This document shows, piece after piece, positions 44,632 to 52,892 of a stretch of DNA of 64,000 nt. Position 1 is the stretch's first letter. Every line of letters starts with the position of its first letter. Both the position numbers and the translations under genes were made by a program. Under the pieces are notes generated by a model. The model did not search any database. It worked only from the letters and a program-made list of their open reading frames with translations, and was not told the DNA's origin. Origin of the DNA: Reinekea blandensis MED297 (lineage in GTDB: Bacteria; Pseudomonadota; Gammaproteobacteria; Pseudomonadales; Natronospirillaceae); the NCBI RefSeq assembly GCF_000153185.1, contig NZ_CH724149.1:510789-574788 (forward strand). Reading direction: 5' to 3'.

Positions 44632-46224
44632 ATGCACCTTATAAAGCGTGGTCAGGTTTATTACTTCAATCGGTGGGTTGTTGGCAGGGTTCTTCGGTTT
44701 TCTCTTAAGACGAATGATAGGTACAGGGCAATCGCTGTATCCGCTCGTGTTGGAAAGAAAGTCAGTCGGTGGGAGTTGTACTTGGACTATAAAGAAATCA
44801 AGCAGAGAGCACTTCAGGAAGCCCAGAAGGCACATGCCGATTGGTTGACTGATCACTTCAATGGTGTTGATTTGGAAGTGGGTAACCATGACCTGCCTGA
44901 ATCACCTTACGATTCGGAGTATGAAGCCGACAGTGCAGCGATGGGTGTCGTTCAAGAGCGTTTAACTAAAGGAACGTTGTTGCCTGACGAGGTGGAAATC
45001 GCGTTGTCAGACCTGTTGTATTACGCTTTAAAAAGGCAAACGCTAGAAGGCTGGAACCAACCAAAGAATCTATTGGAAAGCATGAAGGGCGGCTCCTTTC
45101 GGGATGTAAGGACTTCTGACGAGCCGTTCAACGCACTGGTTGAGGATTTCATAGAAGGTCGACGTTTGAAGAATCCCGGCACCAAAGCCTCAACACACCA
45201 AGAGTATGTCGACCATGTCAACGAATTCTGGCTTCTGATGAACAAGCCTGCTTTGTCTGCCGTTGACAATGACCTTGCTGATCAGTATCTCAAGAACATT
45301 CAACAGCTACCGAAGCATTCAAATTCAGCGAAGTACAAAGGGAAAAGCCCTCTGCATTTGATCAGCATGGATTTACCGCAATCTGACCGGCTTTCCGGCA
45401 CTTCAATAAACAACCGTATTTCTCATCTGTCTTCATACTGCGAGTGGCTGATCAGGCAGGGCAAGATTTCGTCTGATCCCTTTAGCGGTATGACAGTCGT
45501 GTTAAAAGACAAACAACCCTATGCACCTTTCTCACATGAAGACATTAAACGGATATTGTCGTCTAAGCTGTACAACCATTCTCACCCGAAGTTTATTACA
45601 GGTAACCGACGCTCAAACTGGTGGTTGATTCTGATCGCTGTGTTTAGTGGTATGCGTCTGGCTGAGATAACCCAGTTGACCGTTGATGACCTGCGAGAAG
45701 AAGATGGCGTTTACTTCTTCAGCATTAACAGAGAAGAAGGGAAGACCGTAAAGAACAAGAATGCAGAAAGAGCCGTGCCAGTCCATAGCTTTCTGTTGGA
45801 CCTTGGCTTATTGGAATATGCCTCGTACCTCAGAAAAGAGAACATCGACATGCTGTTGCCAAATCTTCTGTCTGATCGAAAGAAGCCGGGGGACGGTTCA
45901 AGCCGGTGGTTCAACGAAAAGTACCGGTCATCCGAGTTTCCTGACTTTGTTGTAGAGAAAAAAGTATTCCATTCCTTCAGGAAAACCTTCTTTACTACTT
46001 GCTCGAACAAAGACCCGTCAGTGTCTTATCGGGCTGTTCTTCAGGAAGTTGTAGGGCATGAAAATCAAAAAGCCAAAGAACTAGGATCGTCAGCTACATA
46101 CATGGGCGGCTTTGAGTTACCGCTAAAAGCAAAGGCTGTTGAACTATTCACTTTCGATGGTATTGACCATGTCCGTGATCGTTTGAAAGGTAAAGCCAAC
46201 TGGCGGCAGTTGAAGCTTCCGTAA
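44632..46224 (+). CDS. int: Tyrosine-type site-specific integrase
   Basis: 530 aa from the ATG at 44632; an in-frame ATG at 44611 would add seven residues, but family members begin at MHLIKRGQVYYFNRW. The middle region has a core-binding SAM-like domain. Catalytic residues are Arg near 342 (SGMRLAEI), Lys in the KTVKNKN region, HSFRKTF near 447 (His and Arg), the GHEN His, and Tyr near 490 (SATYMGG). It catalyses integration into, and excision from, tRNA-Phe. It lies 130 bases from the left attachment repeat. Codon and base use are those of the element. Confidence 0.92.
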   Translation: MHLIKRGQVYYFNRWVVGRVLRFSLKTNDRYRAIAVSARVGKKVSRWELYLDYKEIKQRALQEAQKAHADWLTDHFNGVDLEVGNHDLPESPYDSEYEADSAAMGVVQERLTKGTLLPDEVEIALSDLLYYALKRQTLEGWNQPKNLLESMKGGSFRDVRTSDEPFNALVEDFIEGRRLKNPGTKASTHQEYVDHVNEFWLLMNKPALSAVDNDLADQYLKNIQQLPKHSNSAKYKGKSPLHLISMDLPQSDRLSGTSINNRISHLSSYCEWLIRQGKISSDPFSGMTVVLKDKQPYAPFSHEDIKRILSSKLYNHSHPKFITGNRRSNWWLILIAVFSGMRLAEITQLTVDDLREEDGVYFFSINREEGKTVKNKNAERAVPVHSFLLDLGLLEYASYLRKENIDMLLPNLLSDRKKPGDGSSRWFNEKYRSSEFPDFVVEKKVFHSFRKTFFTTCSNKDPSVSYRAVLQEVVGHENQKAKELGSSATYMGGFELPLKAKAVELFTFDGIDHVRDRLKGKANWRQLKLP

Positions 46225-46285
46225 AAAAAATAACCTCAAGTACAAGGGTATACAGGTACTCAAGGTTTATTCTGAAAGGTTGGTG

Positions 46286-46960
46286 CTACAGAGACAGTTC
46301 TAAGCGCTTCAAAGCCCGCTGAACGGTCGTTGGTTGGTAAGTTGAACCTCTACTGGTTCGTTGCCCGGAATCGTTCAGAGCGGCTGCTATGGCCCTCAAA
46401 GACAAGCCTTGTTTTACCATTGGCTCAAGGAGACCACGCAACGACTCGGCGTCAGTCTTTGCTTGTTCCTTTCTTGCTACGTTTCGCTTTGCTGTTTTGT
46501 CACGTAAACCGCCCAGCTTCACCCCTTTCGCTTTTACTTCAGCGAGGGCTTGTTTCGTTCTTATGCTGATAAACTCCCGTTCCTGTTCAGCTAACGCGGC
46601 GTAGATGTGAAGTTGGAACTTGTCAGCATGAGGCATCACCGCCACTTTCACGTCAATCCTTTTAATGACTCCGGCGATTGTTTCAACGTCTCTGCTGATC
46701 CGGTCCAACTTGGCTACCAGCAAGGTCGCTTTAGTCTTCTTTGCCAGTTCAACGGCCTCTAGGAAAGCAGGACGCCGTACCCCGTCCTTACCTGACAGAA
46801 CGTCTACGAAAGTGTCTATGACTTCGTGATCACCTGCGTAATTATCGAGGTACAGTTGAATGTCCCTTTCTTGCGCTTCAAGGCCCAGCCCACTGTCACC
46901 TTGTTTCTTTGTACTGACGCGTTTGTAAATCACGAACTGAACCATGACTGTGTCCACCAT
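46286..46960 (-). CDS. Serine recombinase (resolvase/invertase family)
   Basis: 224 aa. The N-terminal resolvase domain starts YKRVSTKKQGDSGLGLEAQ with the nucleophile Ser16. AKLDRISRD and FQLHIYAALAEQEREFISIRTKQAL are family motifs, and the C-terminus has a short helix-turn-helix-like end (SLRAIAAALNDSG). It could resolve element multimers or invert a segment. Having both a tyrosine and a serine recombinase in 6.6 kb suggests that the element replicates as a circle and needs a resolution step. It converges with the integrase gene 61 bases away. Confidence 0.88.
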   Translation of the reverse strand: MVDTVMVQFVIYKRVSTKKQGDSGLGLEAQERDIQLYLDNYAGDHEVIDTFVDVLSGKDGVRRPAFLEAVELAKKTKATLLVAKLDRISRDVETIAGVIKRIDVKVAVMPHADKFQLHIYAALAEQEREFISIRTKQALAEVKAKGVKLGGLRDKTAKRNVARKEQAKTDAESLRGLLEPMVKQGLSLRAIAAALNDSGQRTSRGSTYQPTTVQRALKRLELSL

Positions 46961-46989
46961 GCTGTGAGTATGTTTCTTTGCCTGACGGC

Positions 46990-47019
46990 AGTATCGTCTT
47001 CATGTGTTACATATGTCAA
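46990..47019 (-). promoter_or_regulatory. Promoter of the serine recombinase gene
   Basis: Minus strand TTGACA (47014-47019), 18-base spacer, GATACT (46990-46995), about 30 bases before the start. The -35 overlaps the palindrome ACATATGT, a possible autoregulatory site. Confidence 0.5.
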
Positions 47020-47097
47020 CGTTCGTTGTGGCTGTTACAGCGTCTATAAGGGATAACCAAGAAGCCCACTCTAATGGATTGTGGGTGGTGTTCTTGC

Positions 47098-47122
47098 GAG
47101 GGGGTAGGGGGTACGGGGGAAT
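47098..47122 (+). repeat. G-run motif, copy 1 (3' side of the polymerase-like gene)
   Basis: Three runs of five G separated by TA and TAC (GAGGGGGTAGGGGGTACG), preceded by GGG 14 bases before. It could fold as a G-quadruplex. A second copy lies at 48559-48576. Confidence 0.6.
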
Positions 47123-47192
47123 TCTATCTGGTCCGGATTATTAAATGGGCGCACAGATTTTTCGGCAAAAAATGCCGTAGACTATTTGACTC

Positions 47193-48530
47193 TCATTGGG
47201 TGTTTGTTGGGCAAGTGATGACGGCATTGAAACCATTCATTTCAGCGCTGTAAGCTTCAGACATGACTGCGTGCAACCACTCTGCATGACGTTGCTCGAC
47301 GATGAAGCTGTCATGGACCGGCATTATTGGAATGCCTTGTGTAAGCCCCGTATAAAGCACTTGGTCTGCTATTTTGCTGTCACTAAACTGCAACGACTTC
47401 CAGTTGTCTTTAAAGAACTGATTCGCAATACCTGAGTGTGCATGTAGAAATGAATCAATGACTTTTGATGCATGATCTATTGTGCATTTCAGTTCCCTCG
47501 CTGTCCCGACGATAGCTGTTCGTTTGTTCTTCCCATTGGCAACACGCATAAATGCCAGTTTTAGCTCATCTCGGCTAAAGCCAGGTATAGAATAGCAATC
47601 TTCAGATAAATGCTTTGGTACTTCGAGATTCGCTCGATGATACATCATACGTGGGTGGAGACTTTTAAAGTCAAGTTCAACAGTGGGCTGTCCGTTTACC
47701 TTAAGAGTGGCCCTTTCCTGTTTTCTCAGGTTTTGGGCTGTACAGTAAAACCTACCTTCTGAACGAAATTTATTCTTGAATATCCTTCTACAGGTTAGGC
47801 TCTGTTCATTCAGCTTGTTTTCGATGTGAGTGTTTTCTTTAGGCAAAATGTGGCTACAGGAGCTAACGAACGTCCAACATTGTTCCCGTCTTAGCTGATT
47901 CGTATGATCAAGACGGTTTCTCGTTTGCGTCGTATGAATACTTTCATCATATTCGAGTAATCTTTTGCTTTCATCGCATTTAAGCCATAACGGATCATGG
48001 TCATGCTCAAAGGAAACAACATTGAGGGAGGTGCAGTGGGTACGTAGCCATTCGTTCCATAATTCTGTAGGCCAGCAAAGCGTGGATAGCCCGAGAAAGT
48101 GATGTTCGCCTTTCGTACCAAGATGGTAGTTGACAAGGCCAAGTTTGTTAAGCCGTTTTATTGCGTCTGCGAACTGGTCCCTGTTATACGACCACGCTCT
48201 AAATCTTTTGCTGGCTTCTCCTTTTCTGTTGAAGCTATGCAAAAAGCCAATGAACTGCTTTTCATCTCCTTCGTTAGCTTCAGACGCCTGTGTCAGAGTG
48301 TAGAGTACGGCTGAAAATGCTTCCTTAGTCTGTTTGTTCATCCGCTTTCTATCTTGATAGGCGACGCTGAACAGGTCTTCAGCAGCTCTCCCCCATAAGC
48401 CTGACGTATAATCGGGGTAGAAGCTGTGTACGGCTGACGTTGGGCTGAAAGCGTAGTTCGGGCCGTCTCGTAGTGTTTTAAAGAATTCTGTGTATTTGTA
48501 ATTCAGTTCAATGTTGGGTCTGATAGTCAT
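47193..48530 (-). CDS. Putative replication protein with family-A DNA polymerase-like motifs
   Basis: 445 aa from the ATG at 48530, preceded by AAGGA; the longer frame has no ribosome-binding site. Residues near 284-292 read LDFKSLHPR, resembling polymerase motif A (DxSxxxxR, Asp285). RDELKLAF near 320 resembles the R-x3-K of the O-helix. PVHDSFIVE near 403-411 resembles motif C (VHDE, Asp405 or 406). The N-terminal 250 residues are unlike known domains and may bind the origin. Such proteins occur on small elements and may initiate their replication. Family assignment is moderate: no exonuclease or primase motif is seen, and no helicase is encoded beside it. Confidence 0.5.
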   Translation of the reverse strand: MTIRPNIELNYKYTEFFKTLRDGPNYAFSPTSAVHSFYPDYTSGLWGRAAEDLFSVAYQDRKRMNKQTKEAFSAVLYTLTQASEANEGDEKQFIGFLHSFNRKGEASKRFRAWSYNRDQFADAIKRLNKLGLVNYHLGTKGEHHFLGLSTLCWPTELWNEWLRTHCTSLNVVSFEHDHDPLWLKCDESKRLLEYDESIHTTQTRNRLDHTNQLRREQCWTFVSSCSHILPKENTHIENKLNEQSLTCRRIFKNKFRSEGRFYCTAQNLRKQERATLKVNGQPTVELDFKSLHPRMMYHRANLEVPKHLSEDCYSIPGFSRDELKLAFMRVANGKNKRTAIVGTARELKCTIDHASKVIDSFLHAHSGIANQFFKDNWKSLQFSDSKIADQVLYTGLTQGIPIMPVHDSFIVEQRHAEWLHAVMSEAYSAEMNGFNAVITCPTNTQ

Positions 48531-48981
48531 TGATTTCCTTATTTGTGGATATATAGGAGAGGGGGGTAGGGGGGAGTTAAAATGCGTGTTACTGTTACTC
48601 CTTCTTCTTATTGTTCCTATGTAGTTAATGAAAGAGAAAGAGCAGAAGAAGATGGACAAGAGTGTTTCCCTTGCTGTTCCTCTAAGGGTCGTAGTAATGC
48701 TATGACCGCTTCAGAACAGTTTTTTGTGAGGTTCTTCTCCTCTAAGGGGTACACTAATTGCCAGCCCAGTATTGGCGGGGCTTGAAGGAAGGTATGTGGG
48801 TGGTTGATTTTTCTGATCTGATCGTCCATGCACGAGCATTGAGAGACAATCAGTGGTGATAAGTAAATCTCTGCACCATTTTGACCCCGAATGTGTTGTT
48901 CAGGGCTACAACTGAAGTGTCAACCATCAGCTGACAGGCACTATGAAGTAATCCGTGTTCATGTCTGTCTGTTGATACCGG
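48531..48981. other. Intergenic region upstream of polymerase-like gene (possible origin)
   Basis: 451 bases without a credible gene. It contains the second G-run motif (48559-48576), a purine-rich tract at 48629-48660, two copies of CCTCTAAGGG (48679 and 48739) and otherwise AT-rich sequence. Lying beside the replication gene, it is a candidate replication origin. No iteron array is evident. Confidence 0.35.
48559..48576 (+). repeat. G-run motif, copy 2 (5' side of the polymerase-like gene)
   Basis: GAGAGGGGGGTAGGGGGG, nearly the same as the motif at 47098-47116 and on the same strand. The two copies flank the polymerase-like gene. Confidence 0.55.
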
Positions 48982-49557
48982 TCAGTCATCGTTAGTAGCG
49001 TCTTCAAAGAACGATTTGTCGTCTTCGATTACACTTCGTTTTTGATGGAAATCACTCAAGAAAAGAATGTTGCTTTTAATGACGTAAAAAAGCGCTTCTG
49101 ATTGAACAAAGCTGAGCATCACTACAAATGAGAAAGTGATTTGTTTAATGATAGATACTGTGGAATCTTCAAGATCAATGGCCTGACTAGTGAGGCCAGC
49201 TAAAAAAATAACCATAATAAAGAAAACAACGATGGCTGACTTCATCACCGTGGCTACGAGGCTTTCTAACCTTTTTGTGTCTGCACCTGTCTCACTGAAA
49301 TCTGCGGTTTCAACCTTGCGTGGGTTCGCTAAGCGATTTAGTGCGCTAGGGTATAAAATGGCAATCCATAAACCCATGATTGTGAATATGACCGTCGAAA
49401 TCAACAAAAGAACATTTAGGTATTCTTTTAGGCTGACCAAAGAATATTGAAAATCAGTCATTATGAACATGGTGCTTAAAGTGAGAAAAGCCAGTAAGTA
49501 GAATTTCCCTTTACTCATCATGAAACGTAGCACTTTAAACAAGGCCTGTATCTTCAT
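48982..49557 (-). CDS. Four-TM membrane protein, cargo gene
   Basis: 191 aa with four hydrophobic segments: about 18-33, 46-68, 108-125 and 138-158. A charged cytoplasmic loop lies between the second and third, and the C-terminus is acidic. It is not a recognised family; the general size and topology are those of membrane effectors in phage-defence operons and of holin-like proteins. It starts 12 bases after the 355-aa gene ends, and the two form one operon. Confidence 0.68.
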   Translation of the reverse strand: MKIQALFKVLRFMMSKGKFYLLAFLTLSTMFIMTDFQYSLVSLKEYLNVLLLISTVIFTIMGLWIAILYPSALNRLANPRKVETADFSETGADTKRLESLVATVMKSAIVVFFIMVIFLAGLTSQAIDLEDSTVSIIKQITFSFVVMLSFVQSEALFYVIKSNILFLSDFHQKRSVIEDDKSFFEDATNDD

Positions 49558-49569
49558 ATCTTTTTATCT

Positions 49570-50637
49570 CTAACTTGACTGACTGCTAGTGTTTTGGTCT
49601 TTCAGACCTCTTTTCAAAATCAGCAAATGTCGTTGCCGTTCACCTAACAGGTGTTGTTTTAAGTCATTAGCACTGAGTGTAACTCCAGGTGACTTTGGAA
49701 TAGAAAGTGATTCGGTCAAGCGGTATTTGGTAGCCCAAACAGGTTGGTTCATCTTACCTTCTAAAATGAAACCCGTATTGTCCCATTGGCGAGGGTCACG
49801 ATCATCCTTTGAATACTGCCTGAAAATACTCGCAATCTCTGTTTCAGTTGGGGAAGCCTCAATAAGTACTTCTATCTCTCGGTTTTTCTTTCCTTTTTTA
49901 ACCGAGACGTCAGAAAACATTTCGTCAAACATCTTAACCCACTCCGACCTGTGGTCTTTCCTTTCGACTGAAATGGTCTGACGTTTCACTACATGGGTGA
50001 TTTTGTTTGCCATTGCTCGAATTTCGAGTGTGTTTGAACTTGGCATGTACAGCTTTTTACGGAAGCGGTAGTTTAAATGCCGTCCTTGATCATCCTCGAA
50101 GTAGATTTTAACGCTTCCGTTCTCTTCATCAACGGTTTTCCTTTTACGGTCATGGCCGATGTGGTTGTTAATGCATGCTCGAACGAATTTCATGAATAAG
50201 GAGGAATCCGTCATTGAATGGTCAAATTTTAAAGAAACAACCGAGTTGTACTGAGGAATGATCCAGTAGTAGCAGGGACGCCCTAGAACTGTTCCCTTGC
50301 TCCCGCCTTGCTCTACAGCCGCAGGTGCTCCACGAGATTTGTCTATAGGAGCCGCATACAGCTTACCATTGGCATCTTCATCAGATTTCCACATCACCAT
50401 AAAGAAGTCGCCTGTAGGCTCATCTTTGACTAGGTCGTAACAATAGGCACTTGGGGTGTTGGAATTGGTATCTTTAGCCCATGGAAGCGTACTGGTCCAA
50501 GACGATTTTCCACCAGTCCATTGCAGAATCGCATCAAATGTTTCACTCAGATCATATCCGTCTGGTTTAGAACCATTACGTCGGTATAAACCGCATTCTG
50601 GTACTTCGAAGTAGCTGGCGTGACCATTGACTGCCAT
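49570..50637 (-). CDS. Unknown 355-aa protein, cargo gene paired with four-TM protein
   Basis: 355 aa from the ATG at 50637, which has AAGGTGA eight bases upstream; a longer frame would add 51 residues including a hydrophobic stretch but lacks a ribosome-binding site. It is not recognised. Regions of apparent structure include SSWTSTLPWA near 46-55, DFFMVMWKSD near 77-86, RPCYYWIIPQYNSVVSLKF near 115-133 and a C-terminal Lys-rich helix. It has no nuclease, NTPase or helicase signature. Its place as cargo of a small element, with a membrane partner downstream, is what defence or toxin-immunity pairs look like, but this is context only. Confidence 0.68.
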   Translation of the reverse strand: MAVNGHASYFEVPECGLYRRNGSKPDGYDLSETFDAILQWTGGKSSWTSTLPWAKDTNSNTPSAYCYDLVKDEPTGDFFMVMWKSDEDANGKLYAAPIDKSRGAPAAVEQGGSKGTVLGRPCYYWIIPQYNSVVSLKFDHSMTDSSLFMKFVRACINNHIGHDRKRKTVDEENGSVKIYFEDDQGRHLNYRFRKKLYMPSSNTLEIRAMANKITHVVKRQTISVERKDHRSEWVKMFDEMFSDVSVKKGKKNREIEVLIEASPTETEIASIFRQYSKDDRDPRQWDNTGFILEGKMNQPVWATKYRLTESLSIPKSPGVTLSANDLKQHLLGERQRHLLILKRGLKDQNTSSQSS

Positions 50638-51077
50638 GGATCTGTTCACCTTATTGTTCAAATTGGTGAGTGTGACCATAACCGAAATAGGCAGCCGTCG
50701 CCAGCATTCCCAAAAGCAAAGCAATAGCCCTAAACTCGACAGTGTAGAAAAAGTACCTAGGAGAAGAGTACATCCTTTAAACCAACCCATGCTTTAGGTG
50801 CTTTAAATTAAATATGGCTTACATCTTTGGTTCGTGCTGGACCTCAATATAGACTGGTTTTCACCTACACTTGTTGACTGTCACTAGACAAATCAGTGTC
50901 ATTGTTTGACTACGTTAAGATCACGAAATAGGTGTGTTTCTAAGGAATTTGCTGGTGGCTAAAATTACAAGTCACTAAAGGCAAGGCTTTATTAACATGT
51001 CAGCTGTGATACAGGGTGGTGTAACAGGAACTGCTCTTGTAGACTAGAAAGACTATATGTATCAAGGGCTTAGGAAG
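50638..51077. other. Right end of the element, non-coding
   Basis: 440 bases up to the right attachment repeat. It probably holds the cargo promoter and integrase arm sites: the imperfect pair GACTGTCACTAG and GTGTCATTGTTTGAC around 50877-50912 is a candidate. No terminator follows the tRNA on this side. Confidence 0.4.
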
Positions 51078-51124
51078 GATGGTGCCCAGAGGCGGAATCG
51101 AACCACCGACACGGGGATTTTCAG
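51078..51124. repeat. Right 47-bp attachment repeat (within intact tRNA-Phe)
   Basis: Identical to 44455-44501; the copy that reconstitutes the tRNA gene. Confidence 0.95.
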
Positions 51125-51155
51125 TCCCCTGCTCTACCGACTGAGCTATCTGGGC
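51080..51155 (-). tRNA. tRNA-Phe (GAA)
   Basis: 76 nt including the encoded CCA. Acceptor stem GCCCAGA/TCTGGGC, D-arm with AGCTCAGTCGGTAGAGC, anticodon arm GGGGACTGAAAATCCCC with anticodon GAA, T-arm TTCGATTC. The 3' half from the anticodon loop on is shared with the attachment repeat. Transcription runs leftwards into the element and the gene has no terminator of its own there. Confidence 0.97.
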
Positions 51156-51386
51156 TTTGACGTTCTAGGCTGTTGCCCCGTCAACGGATGCGTATTAAAC
51201 GGATTTTCATTTCACCCGTCAACACCTTTTTTGCTAAATCTTTGATTTTTTTAATAAAAACGTCCATTTACGGCTGTGCACTGGCCGTCCAGGCTACCTT
51301 TTTGGACATTGATTCAGCACGGTTTATTTAAAAACCAACGGTGTTAGAGTCTGTCTTCCTTTTCTGACATAAACGAGGGTGTGCTG

Positions 51387-52151
51387 ATGACTGTTGCGTC
51401 GTTTCAAATGTTCAGTGAGGCGTTAGGAACGCCTCAGTCGGTGAATGTGATTCTGCCGCCGCCCGAGCGGATTGCCGAGGCGTCCATCCTGTACCTGTTA
51501 CACGGTCTGCTGGACGATCAGACGACCTGGTTGCACCGTACCCGGCTGTTAGAGCACGCTCAGCAGTACAATCTGGTGGTGGTGATGCCCTTCGGTCAGC
51601 GCAGCTTTTATACCGACCAGAAGACCGGTTACGCCTGGCGGACATGGGTGGCCAAGGAACTGCCTGAAAAAATGGAAACCTGGTTGAACCTTCGCGGTGT
51701 CGGTTCACGACGTCACATCGCCGGTTTGTCGATGGGTGGCTACGGTGCGATGAAGTTGGGTTTGTCTGAACCCCAGCGGTTCCAGAGCATTGGCGCATTT
51801 TCTGGGGTGTTGGACCTGGCCGGGGCCGCTCAGCGCTCAGAGCGCAGCGATGCGATTGTGCCCGACCTGATCGCGTCTTTTGGGTCTCCCGAAGCCATTG
51901 CTGGCTCTGGCGACGATGTGCTGGCGTTACCGTTATCTGTTGATGGTCCCAGATTGTTTGTTACCTGTGGTCTGGAAGACAGTTTACTTGAGGGCAATCG
52001 GCGGTTCCGCGACCGGGTGCATCAGGCCGAGGTACCGCTGGTGTATGAAGAAATGCCGGGCGGGCATGAATGGTGGCTATGGGATCTCAATGTTGAGGCC
52101 TATCTGGCCTGGTTAGCCGAACTGGGGCTGCTGACTCGACTCGATCCCTGA
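51387..52151 (+). CDS. Esterase D family alpha/beta hydrolase
   Basis: 254 aa from the ATG at 51387 (GAGGG upstream; the GTG six bases earlier is too close to it). The HGLLDDQTTW oxyanion segment near 38-47, nucleophile Ser in AGLSMGGYGAMK near 115 and His in GGHEWW near 235 fit the PF00756 putative esterase family (tributyrin esterase, S-formylglutathione hydrolase-like). No signal peptide, so it is cytoplasmic. It converges with the TauE/SafE gene. Confidence 0.83.
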   Translation: MTVASFQMFSEALGTPQSVNVILPPPERIAEASILYLLHGLLDDQTTWLHRTRLLEHAQQYNLVVVMPFGQRSFYTDQKTGYAWRTWVAKELPEKMETWLNLRGVGSRRHIAGLSMGGYGAMKLGLSEPQRFQSIGAFSGVLDLAGAAQRSERSDAIVPDLIASFGSPEAIAGSGDDVLALPLSVDGPRLFVTCGLEDSLLEGNRRFRDRVHQAEVPLVYEEMPGGHEWWLWDLNVEAYLAWLAELGLLTRLDP

Positions 52152-52166
52152 TCGACACCAGGGCGG

Positions 52167-52892
52167 CTATTTCAGCAGCAACAGAATGCCGGCGATGAGC
52201 AGCAGAACCAGGACGACCTTGCGAAACCGGTCTTCGCTGACGCGGTGATGCAGCCATTCGCCGAACACGATGGCAGCTATCACCACCGGAACGTACCACA
52301 GAACTTTGTCGGCTTGCTCGAGCAACCGCTCGTTTTTCACAAACCACAGGGTCAACCCGCTGTTCAACAGAAACCAGACCAGCGATAGGGTGGCCCGAAA
52401 CTGCTGTTTCAGCAGGGTAACGCCGGTTAAGGCGTACACCAGTAACGGCCCACCGGAGGCAAACAGACCGTGGGTAATGCCCGCCGCAAACGTCAGCACT
52501 CGGGTGGTTAATGCTCTGTGTGCGTTTGGCTGCGCGTTTTTGTCGAAAGCCAGCCACAGGCTGCGCGCCGCAAACCAGACCACTATGGCCCCAAACAGCA
52601 AGCGGAGCTGGGTTTCGGGGACAAGGTCGGCCACGTAGAGGCCGACCAACGTGCCGATCACCATGAATGGCCCGATGGTTTTCAGCATCAGCGACCATTG
52701 AATCTGCCGCCGGTAGCGCACCGTCAGGTAGCCACTGAGCAGAATGTTCAGCGGCACCAGGATCGGCATGATCACCTCCAACGGCAACAGTAACGCCCCG
52801 ATGGCCAGGGCAATCACCAGACTGCCAAACCCGATGGCCGCATCGATGGTCCAGGCGGCAAAAATGGCGAGCCCGAGTAACGTCCATGTCAT
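52167..52892 (-). CDS. TauE/SafE family sulfite/anion exporter
   Basis: 241 aa with about eight hydrophobic segments. The two internally similar halves start with AIGFGSLVIALAIG and FAAGITHGLFASGGPLLVYA, as in TSUP/TauE proteins. It is the last gene of an overlapping operon (four-base overlap with the SDR gene). It may export sulfite or a small organic acid formed by the upstream enzymes. Confidence 0.85.
   Translation of the reverse strand: MTWTLLGLAIFAAWTIDAAIGFGSLVIALAIGALLLPLEVIMPILVPLNILLSGYLTVRYRRQIQWSLMLKTIGPFMVIGTLVGLYVADLVPETQLRLLFGAIVVWFAARSLWLAFDKNAQPNAHRALTTRVLTFAAGITHGLFASGGPLLVYALTGVTLLKQQFRATLSLVWFLLNSGLTLWFVKNERLLEQADKVLWYVPVVIAAIVFGEWLHHRVSEDRFRKVVLVLLLIAGILLLLK

Larger units (their letters stand above)
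44455..51124. mobile_element. Integrative element of about 6.6 kb in tRNA-Phe
   Basis: It is bounded by a perfect 47-bp direct repeat (44455-44501 and 51078-51124) made of the 3' part of tRNA-Phe; the right copy completes an intact tRNA. Inside are a tyrosine integrase beside the left repeat, a serine recombinase, a polymerase-like replication protein, and two cargo genes on the minus strand. The interior is visibly more AT-rich than the flanks. No conjugation, capsid or terminase genes are present, so mobilisation would need a helper. The integrase sits at the end away from the intact tRNA, the reverse of the usual layout. The element may be able to replicate after excision. Confidence 0.88.

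Noticed and set aside
48982-50637. Assignment of the cargo pair to the Kiwa (KwaA/KwaB) defence system
   Set aside because: The four-TM partner has a KwaA-like size, but the larger protein shows no DUF4868-like sequence, so I left it unassigned.
51057-51245. A 62-residue open frame across the tRNA-Phe gene
   Set aside because: It lies over a complete tRNA and its attachment repeat, so it is not coding.
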